NCBI GenBank assembly: GCA_012932865.1
Contig: SAXG01000116.1
Coordinates: 28,345 to 92,344 of the forward strand
Length of the DNA stretch: 64,000 nt
DNA from: Amylostereum areolatum
Taxonomy: Eukaryota; Basidiomycota; Agaricomycetes; Russulales; Stereaceae
Direction: 5' to 3'
A program made the position numbers and the translations under genes. Each line of letters begins with the position of its first letter. Position 1 is the stretch's first letter. The notes beneath the pieces were generated by a model that made no database searches, was not told the DNA's origin, and saw nothing but the letters and a program-made list of their open reading frames with translations. This document shows, piece by piece, positions 57,842 to 64,000 of this stretch.

Positions 57842-58649
57842 CTACTCCGACCACCCTTCCTCTCCGCCCTCCAACCTCGGCTTCCTGGCCGCACTACCTT
57901 CCCCATCCCCACCTCGCCCATTCTCACCCGAGCTCCCGTCGTCGCCCGGTGTTGTCCTCTTTTTGCCACGCGGCGACACGGCTGGAAGCCCGAGCGGAGG
58001 CAGGCGATCCATGCCCTGCCAAAGGTTAGCTTGCCCTTCGGATCGGAACGCACCCAGTTGCTCACCTCCTCATCCTTGGCAAGGTCAGGCCTGTATCCTT
58101 AGACTTCAGTCCCCAATCTCCCCCACCGCGAAGTGAAGCGCCACTTACCTGGTGGCGTCCACAGGGCGCCTGGCAATCTCCGCCTCCAACTCCATCTCCC
58201 GAGCGCAAGCGGCCTCGAGGTGCAGCTCGGCCTGCGACAAGTGCTGGAGGGTTTTTCCCAGGTCCGCACGCAACAACTGGGCGTCCAGTTCCAGACAGGC
58301 GGACGTCCTTCCTCAGGGCGACCGCGTCCCGCTGATGGTCGTCCGACTGGCGCGCCATGGCCTCCTTCTCTTGACGCGCGACTTTCCAGCCGGCGTTCGC
58401 CTCCGTTCGCTGGCGGACGAGCTCGTTGACCTCGACCTGGTGCTTCGCGAGGACGTGGTTGAGCTCGTCGCGCAAGGCAGTGACCTCGTCTACAGCGTTG
58501 TCCCGGGCTTCAAGCGCGGCCCGCTCGCGCACCTCTGCGGCCTGGTGGTCGTTGGCGCGGCCGAGGATGTTCCTCTGCGCCTTCTCCAAGTCGTACTGGA
58601 GGCCGCGAATCTCCTTGAAGAGGTGGATCTCGCGGTCGGGTGGTGACAT
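57842..58649 (-). CDS. Coiled-coil protein, about 232 aa, possible one-base break
   Basis: Exons 58649-58149, 58090-58066, 58015-57842; introns 58 and 50 nt (the second has a GCTAACC branch). Starts MSPPDREIHLFKEIRGLQYD, then a continuous heptad-rich coil (LEKAQRNILGRANDHQAAEV ... LRDELNHVLAKHQVEVNEL). The tail is Gly/Lys-rich (PRGKKRTTPGDDGSSGENG). Near 58294-58297 one extra base breaks the coil frame (KDVRL to LELDAQLLRADLGKT). Alternatively a 61-nt intron with a weak GTCCGC donor removes it. It may be a structural or oligomerisation factor; function unknown. Confidence 0.6.
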
Positions 58650-58875
58650 ATTCTTGAGGAGGATGAGGAGGAGAGGGAGAGAGGGGTACGCCCGGGGAAG
58701 GAGGCCCGACGTTCCGCGGGGAGTCGACCCCAGGCTTCGGGCCGCGCTTCCGCTCCGCTCCTCGCTCGTACGGGACCGACGCGGCTGGTGCATGGGTCTC
58801 CATTGGCATATAAAACCCCAATTGGAGGCGAGTCTGCCCATCCTCATTCATCACCATCACCGGTCACCCCTAAAT
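58650..58875. promoter_or_regulatory. Divergent promoter with CCAAT and TATA boxes
   Basis: Short spacer between two divergently transcribed genes. Reading right, CATATAAAACCCCAATTGG places TATAAAA at about 58807, some 65 bp before the ATG at 58876. TGGCGTG-type and CCAAT motifs flank it. Confidence 0.5.
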
Positions 58876-59208
58876 ATGCCGAAAGACCCCATTGTCGCAG
58901 GTGAGGTTCGTCAGGGAGAAGTGACGACGCGCCTCAAACCTGGGTAAGTCGTCCCGTGTTCCTGGACTGACTGTCGACTGACATCGCCAACAGGGACAGA
59001 GGGCGCCAGCCCTGCGCGTTCGTGGTGCACACCCGGCGGTACCAGGTGTTCTCACCTAGCCTGCAACTCCCTGCCCCAGTGCAGATGTTTGATGGAGAGT
59101 CTGTTGAGAGGGTCTGGTATCTGCTGAATCAGGGTGAGTGCACTTACTTCGTGCACGACTTTCTACTGACTTCGAGAGGTAGGGGTAGAGAGGAAGTCTA
59201 GATTGTGA
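58876..59208 (+). CDS. Small uncharacterised protein (about 78 aa)
   Basis: ATG 58876 (MPKDPIVAGEVRQGEVTTRL). The first intron is GTAAGT...GCCAACAG (about 58945-58993). Then DRGRQPCAFVVHTRRYQVFSP, and a second likely intron (GTGAGTGC...TCGAGAG, with a CTGAC branch) leads to a short end (VGVERKSRL). If the second intron is not used the frame ends at the TAG near 59199. The compact beta-like pattern has no recognised family. TATA and CCAAT boxes upstream support a real gene. Confidence 0.5.
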
Positions 59209-59370
59209 GATGGGCAAATACAGTTGCACGGCTGTAATGTAGGGGGAAAAAATTCCAAATGAATATGTGTTTTGCGCCCAAGTTCGAACAAGGTGGTGTG
59301 TGAAACCGCGTCAACCTGGTGCGCAGGTGGGATGCTAGATGCGCGCGTTGCCGCATTGAAGTGAGAGAAT

Positions 59371-59661
59371 ACGTTAATGGGTCCCTCTGGGAAGCGTTAA
59401 CGCCCCCGGGTAGCTCGTTAACGCGTTCTCTCACTAGGATGCGTTAACGGTCGCGCACCGAGACGCGTTAACGGACGGTTAACGGACGCGCTACGAGACA
59501 GGTTAACGGCCCTTACACCGAGACACGTTAACGGATCTCGCTGTGCCCGCCGGCTACTCCAGGCCCTGGCACCGAGACGCGTTAACGGATCTCGCCCCAA
59601 GACGCGTTAACGGATCTCAGGACCAGATCCGTTAACGGATCGCGGGCGAGATTCGGTTAAG
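59371..59661. repeat. Right GTTAAC repeat array (GACGCGTTAACGGAT orientation)
   Basis: About ten GTTAACG copies plus two degenerate ones, typically GAGACGCGTTAACGGATCTCGC with 20-40 bp spacing. Opposite orientation to the left array at 31838-32070. Confidence 0.9.
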
Positions 59662-59789
59662 GCCCGAGATTTCTGACAGTGGCCTCGGATCGACGGAGGC
59701 AATCACGTGACACAAGGGCACGTGCTGGTTCGGGTAATGGCATTGATCAGGCCGCGCGCGTCTTTCTGCCTTCACACGCAGCTCCCTCT

Positions 59790-59837
59790 CCGCTCTTTGA
59801 GGCGGATGTCGTGCATGATCGTGCCGCCTTTTGGCGG
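59790..59837. repeat. Double-hairpin repeat, copy 1
   Basis: CCGCTCTTTGAGGCGG is followed about 18 bp later by the perfect hairpin CCGCCTTTTGGCGG (59824-59837). A near copy with the same spacing is at 61906-61953. Confidence 0.75.
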
Positions 59838-60123
59838 CGCCGTGCGCGGGCGGTCGCTTGCGTCAGCGTGGGTCTGCCCGTTCATCCCACCAAACCTGTT
59901 TCGCACATTCTGGTCCCCGGCCTCGTGGTGCGTCTTCGGTCTGTAACTCGGGTTGCTTCAGGGCGTGGGAGAGGGGCCCTTGGCGCTATGCTGATGTCTT
60001 TGGCATATTGTTCTCAAATCGCCGATGGCGCTGATTGGTGACTTCACCGTGAAGAGGTGTATATAATCTACCTTACCCCGTCGCCCCTCCGCCCACGCTC
60101 CAACTTCCGCCTCTTCCCTCACC

Positions 60124-61025
60124 ATGGCCTTCCCCAACTCCTTGAAACACGCCCCCCTCCCGGATTGTTTGTGCCCGCCCGAGGCAGGAGTACAACCCAA
60201 AGTCGAAGTGCGATTTGTGGAAAAAATGGGATGCGAGATGCTGGGGTGTAAGAAGTATAGGACGCAGGGGTGGATCGACTGCGGTGTATACGGTGCGCCG
60301 CCTCCTAACTCCTGGAGGGTCTGTGGTATTGACCTGTTCACAGTGCCGCAGGATACCTACGACACCAGGTACGAAGGCTCGCGGTCGACAGGGTTCGGAG
60401 TGCCGGATGATGTGATCCTCCAATGGAACAAAGAGGACCTGAACCCGCGCTGGAACAGAGAACAGGTGAAAGCACAGGCTGCGCAGGGGCCTTCCAGCCA
60501 TTGACAAAGCGCACTCGGGGGTTGCTCTACAAGTCCACGACCACCCAAGGGAAGCGACCCGATCGGAGAAGTGGAGGACGGTGCGACCCAGCCGGCCAGA
60601 GTAACCCCTTTCTCCTCTCCGACGCGCGCGCCCGAGGCCGCCTCATCTCACCACCCACCGCTCGGCCCTTTCGCGACAGCCTCTTCACCCCAGGCTTCAC
60701 CATCCGGCGCCAATAAGCGCCAGGCCGCGCTCCAAATGCTGGAAGAAGCAGACGTCGAAGAAAGGTTCGGCGAAATCCAGACCGCGAGGCTCAACAAGGT
60801 TGTTCAGGAGCAAGGTGTCACGATCCAGAAGCTCAAGGTGGACCCTCGACGGTCCAGCTGCAAGGCTGTGAAGGGGCGCGAACGATCGCATCATCAAGAA
60901 GAGCGAGGAAAACAGCGAGCTGTCGAAGAAGGTGCGGGAGCTGCAGGCAGCGCGTCGAGGACTTGGAGGAGAAGTTGAGGGACGCAGAGATGTACGTGGG
61001 CACGCTCCCAGAGGCCGACGCTTGA
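60124..61025 (+). CDS. Coiled-coil protein, about 251 aa, one-base break near the end
   Basis: Exons 60124-60465, 60550-60837, 60899-61025. A TATATAA box lies about 65 bp upstream and the ATG context is CTCACCATGG. The N-terminal part has paired cysteines and tryptophans (MGCEMLGCKKYRTQGWIDCG, DVILQWNKEDLNPRWNREQ). A Ser/Pro linker follows, then a heptad coil (ALQMLEEADVEERFGEIQTA, KSEENSELSKKVRELQA). The coil's end (VEDLEEKLRDAEMYVGTLPE) is in the next frame after a GCAGCGCGTC stretch (about 60947-60956), so one base is in excess or the gene ends 8 bp later in another frame. Not recognised. Confidence 0.55.
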
Positions 61026-61063
61026 GGCCTTGAGGCATGGGGTGAAACATTGGCTGGTACTTT

Positions 61064-61471
61064 TACGCTTCAGGTTGTTGCAGGCAGTGTGCGCGTGGTC
61101 GAAGGCCCTCTCGGGGTGTTGGCGCGGGGGCGGGGGGGTGGCGGTCGCGATTGGGGAGCGGGTTGATATATTGCGTACTACATCACGGAGTGCAAGCATG
61201 AGTTGTTTTTTCCATGGCATGCGTGAGGACTGGTGCAAGTTGAATTAAATTGAACGCGTGAACGGACCTGGCGGCGCGACACGACACGTTAATGGAATCT
61301 GGCACGCAGGCGCGTTAACGGGTCAGGGGGCGTGAGAACGAATCGGCTCAGTACTGCGGGCTGTTTAAAAAGGGACGCTACCCAATCGCGACCGCCACCC
61401 CGCCCCCGCGCCAACACCCCGAGAGGGCCTTCGACCACGCGCACACTGCCTGCAAACGACCTGAAGCGTAC
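61064..61471. repeat. Long near-perfect inverted repeat
   Basis: The left arm about 61064-61160 and right arm about 61376-61471 are reverse complements over about 95 bp with only a few mismatches and short indels (mainly in a G run). The roughly 215-bp loop contains two GTTAA(C/T)G copies in the right-array orientation. It begins about 40 bp after the coiled-coil gene. Confidence 0.9.
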
Positions 61472-62248
61472 GGTGACCCATGGGTGAGTCCTCGCCTGGT
61501 TTATTTTATTTTCCACTGCGCCAGCCGCCCAAGTGGGAGCATGGGGGCTGCGTGAGCCGCGACTACGGCACATACATTGTTTTTCTCTTTCACATCCCCA
61601 CATCGTCCACCGTGTCACTTTGCGCGGTGGGTTCTGAATATAAGCCATGGGAAGCCGCGTGATTATACCGGCACCCTGCGACGAGGACGAACCCTCGCCA
61701 GAACCACATTTCTTGTTGCGCAGACCCTTTGTTGTGTTATCATTGGCAGCGTCTGACAGCGACACGTCCCATCCACGTGCCTTCTTATCAGTGCACGTGC
61801 GTGTTGGTCAGCCCGCAGAGGTGCCAGGCGGACGAACTCCTCTTCTTGCTTCCCCGCCCCAACCACCCCAACCCCCGTGGACACCTTGTCCTCCCACCGC
61901 AGCGGTCCGCCCTTTGAGGCGGACCTACGCATGCTTGTGCCGCCTTTTGGCGGGTCTCATGTGCAGGCCAGTGCGATCCCCCACCCCCCGCCCCTTCTCC
62001 CCCTTCCTCCCCCCACATGCTCGGATGCCTTACGTAATTATTTTGCTCTATCGCTTGGGCGTCATCTGGAGGCCGATGGCGACGTGCTGACCTTTGCGCA
62101 AGAAATCAGACAGAGGACACTCTTTACTGGGGGCCGTGATGAAGACCCATCCGACTTCTCTTCCCAGTGTGAGGTGGTAGTGGGCGGGGCCGACGGGCGC
62201 GGTGCCCCCTGGACGCGGTCCCCAGCAGGGTTGAAAAGCCTTGGAGCA
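61472..62248. other. No supported gene
   Basis: GC-rich spacer with CACGTG-like motifs and the second double-hairpin repeat. Open stretches here show no domain or splice structure. Confidence 0.4.
61906..61953. repeat. Double-hairpin repeat, copy 2
   Basis: TCCGCCCTTTGAGGCGGA is followed about 16 bp later by CCGCCTTTTGGCGG (61940-61953). It matches 59790-59837 in order, orientation and spacing. Confidence 0.75.
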
Positions 62249-63175
62249 ATGTTCGTTGCAGACCAGCCGCCGCCTTGGTGAGAATTGCTTCTCCCTCTAC
62301 TTCTCCTGCCGACTGACCGCCCCGAAGCGACGCCCGCCGCGACCTCCCCGCGAAGTTCGACGGGGTGCCGCCACAAGGCCATCGTATCTGGGCAAGCGTT
62401 TGTCAGCTGGCCGCGCTCGACTACGCGCGCGCGACATGTCAAACCTGGCGCTGGTTTGTCGTCATTTCTGGGAGGTCTGCAAGCGACCTCCTGCGGTTTT
62501 CTGGGCGGAGGACACGGAGAAGCTCGGGAGTTTTTTTGACGACGTTGTGGGCTATTATGCCGCCATGGAAGGGCTCGCGCCGACTCGCGCGGCAAGCTTC
62601 CTGGGCGTGGAGGAGCTGGCAGTTTCGCTTCCACGGGGGGGTGGCCGCGAGGGGTTCGCGAGGCGGCGGCGCGGGCGATTCCTCTCGTCGGAGGGCTGGG
62701 TCGAGTTTGTTTGGCGTGGGAATGCGCTGGAGGAGGGGAGGCGGAGGCGCTGGCTGCTGTCGCCAGGTGCTGGCCTGAGGAGGGTGGCGGTGCGACGGCT
62801 CTGGAGCTATGGGAGCGGGCGCCGCGCCGTGCGAGAATGGCTGGCGCAAGGCGGGCGCCTTGGGACGACGAGCGGTTTATGGAGGTTGCCTGCCGGTTTG
62901 GAAGGGTGGAGGAGCTATGCATTGTCACAGCGGGGCATGGGTGGGGTGATGGCGTCGCTGGTGGCGGGTTTGAGCCTCGGCGGGCGTTGCACATGCTGCG
63001 TCGCATGCGCGAGCGCCTGCCGGGCTTGGAGAAGGTTCGACTCGTGCTCGGCGCCCACTTCGACAAGATGTCTCCGCCCTGCATGGGCGTGTGGGCGGGC
63101 GCAGAGGCTGACGTAGTTTGGCGGCTGGAGGCGGGCGCGTGGCAAGTGTATACATCCTCGTTTTCTCAAATTTGA
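62249..63175 (+). pseudogene. F-box/LRR-like gene remnant with frame breaks
   Basis: The best-supported start is at 62436 (MSNLALVCRHFWEVCKRPPA), an F-box-type C-R-H-F pattern. An earlier ATG at 62249 with a GTGAGA intron is possible, but joins only after a slip in a (CG)n run. The frame LGVEELAVSLPRGG breaks at a seven-G run (62635-62641) and resumes in another register through VEELCIVTAGHGWGDG and MLRRMRERLPGLEKVRLVLG to the stop at 63175. Probably a decayed or mis-assembled F-box gene. Confidence 0.45.
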
Positions 63176-64000
63176 TGCATACTGTCTCCTCATGCCACGG
63201 CCTGCGGCACGCAGGGAGACGGGAGGCGGGGCTTTTATGAGAGAGCACGAAGGGGTGCGCGCCTGCAACGCAACGCACCCCAAACTCACCCCACACGCCA
63301 GTGAACAATTCAATTCGACCCTTCGACCCCGGCCTCCCTCCCCGGCCTTCAAACGCAATTTTCCTCTCCGGCCTTCAAACCCGCCCGGAAAGGTGGCGGC
63401 AAAGACGTCGGACCCTTACAACGACGGCCTTCACCGCCCGGGCGAAGGGGGGACGGCGGGTGGTGGCGGGGACGGCGACGGCGGCGTCCGTGGGGGTGGT
63501 CGAGGGTGAAACGGCCGAGGCGCCGTCGTCGACGGGCAGCTGCACGGCGCTGGTAGGGGTGGGGCACGCAGAGCGTGCTCTAAACAAGGTGAGATACTTA
63601 ACATTGTATTAGCAACCAGCACTCACCCGAGGGCAGACGCGGAGGGCGAGAAGCGAGAGGTAGGTGGGTCGTGGAGGCAGCGTGGGAGCGGGGCCATGAG
63701 GTCGGACGTGGAGGGCTGAGGTGGAAGGTAGAGGTGGAGGGCGGGAGGTGTCGAGGTGGTAGAGGAGGGTGAAGGACTGAAGGGACGCGCTGGGTGGAGC
63801 GGACGCGGCGGACAGGTTCGACCGGGATCAACGCAGGATCAACGCGGGATCAACGCAGGATCGACGGGGAATCAACGCAGGATCGACGCGGGATCGACGC
63901 AGGACCCCACCCGTTTCCGCCGGTTCCTCGCCCGTCCTTTCCATAGCGCGGTTGTCCGCTCCCACCTCCGACGAACTCCTGCTGGGAGCACGGTTGCCCC
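63176..64000. other. No gene recognised; contains an 11-bp tandem repeat
   Basis: GC-rich sequence with short open stretches on all frames and no domain. Confidence 0.4.
63825..63901. repeat. 11-bp tandem repeat
   Basis: About seven copies of GGATC(A/G)ACGC(A/G), with minor variation. Confidence 0.85.

Larger units (their letters stand above)
31838..59661. mobile_element. Proposed large KDZ transposon with cargo, bounded by inverted GTTAAC arrays
   Basis: Inference from layout. Subterminal-type repeat arrays with the shared core GACGCGTTAACGGAT lie at both ends in opposite orientation. A KDZ transposase lies next to the left array and reads toward it. Between them is a compact run of multi-exon genes on both strands, including a PIF1 helicase. 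Without the nested gypsy-2 (about 7.5 kb) the unit is about 20 kb. No exact terminal inverted repeat or target duplication was established. The right edge could extend to about 61.5 kb, where further GTTAAC copies occur. It may instead be a chance enclosure of host genes by dispersed repeats. Confidence 0.4.

Overview
This is nuclear DNA from a filamentous basidiomycete, most likely an agaricomycete. The reasons are short introns (mostly 49-60 nt), GC-rich coding sequence, chromodomain Ty3/gypsy elements with short LTRs, a CxC2-type KDZ transposase, an agaricomycete-type single-pass membrane protein, F-box genes and a fungal lariat debranching enzyme. Gene models were built by hand from splice signals and reading-frame continuity. 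None has transcript support.

Layout. 1-9157 is a transposon nest: a Helitron replication-protein fragment (minus strand) cut by the left end of a hAT-like element and flanked by a complete gypsy element (2056-9152, identical 420-bp LTRs, TSD TAGAT). 9752-16367 is ordinary chromosome: a 442-aa OB-fold-like protein, a 319-aa transmembrane protein and DBR1. 16368-23036 holds no gene I can support and precedes a C2H2 transcription factor (23037-25203) whose second exon is open in two frames. 25204-29635 is non-coding as far as I can see. 29636-31577 is a broken F-box gene.

31838-59661 is the most unusual part. Two arrays of a GACGCGTTAACGGAT-type repeat lie at its ends in opposite orientation. 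Between them are a nine-exon KDZ transposase (with one in-frame TAG) about 0.4 kb from the left array once a nested gypsy (32326-39802, TSD CAGGG) is removed, five or more uncharacterised multi-exon genes, a PIF1-family helicase with a one-base frame break, and a coiled-coil gene. I infer a large KDZ transposon with cargo, about 20 kb before the gypsy insertion. Its exact ends are not established.

60124-63175 holds another coiled-coil gene, a long inverted repeat containing the same GTTAAC motif, two copies of a double-hairpin repeat and an F-box-like remnant.

Working together: both gypsy elements share a Gag/Pol -1 frameshift site (TTTTTGA) and a short LTR-to-PBS complementarity that places the predicted transcript start on the primer, as in Tf1-type self-priming. 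The KDZ transposase is the likely mover of the large element. The PIF1 helicase and the zinc-ribbon and coiled-coil proteins are candidate accessory factors or passengers.
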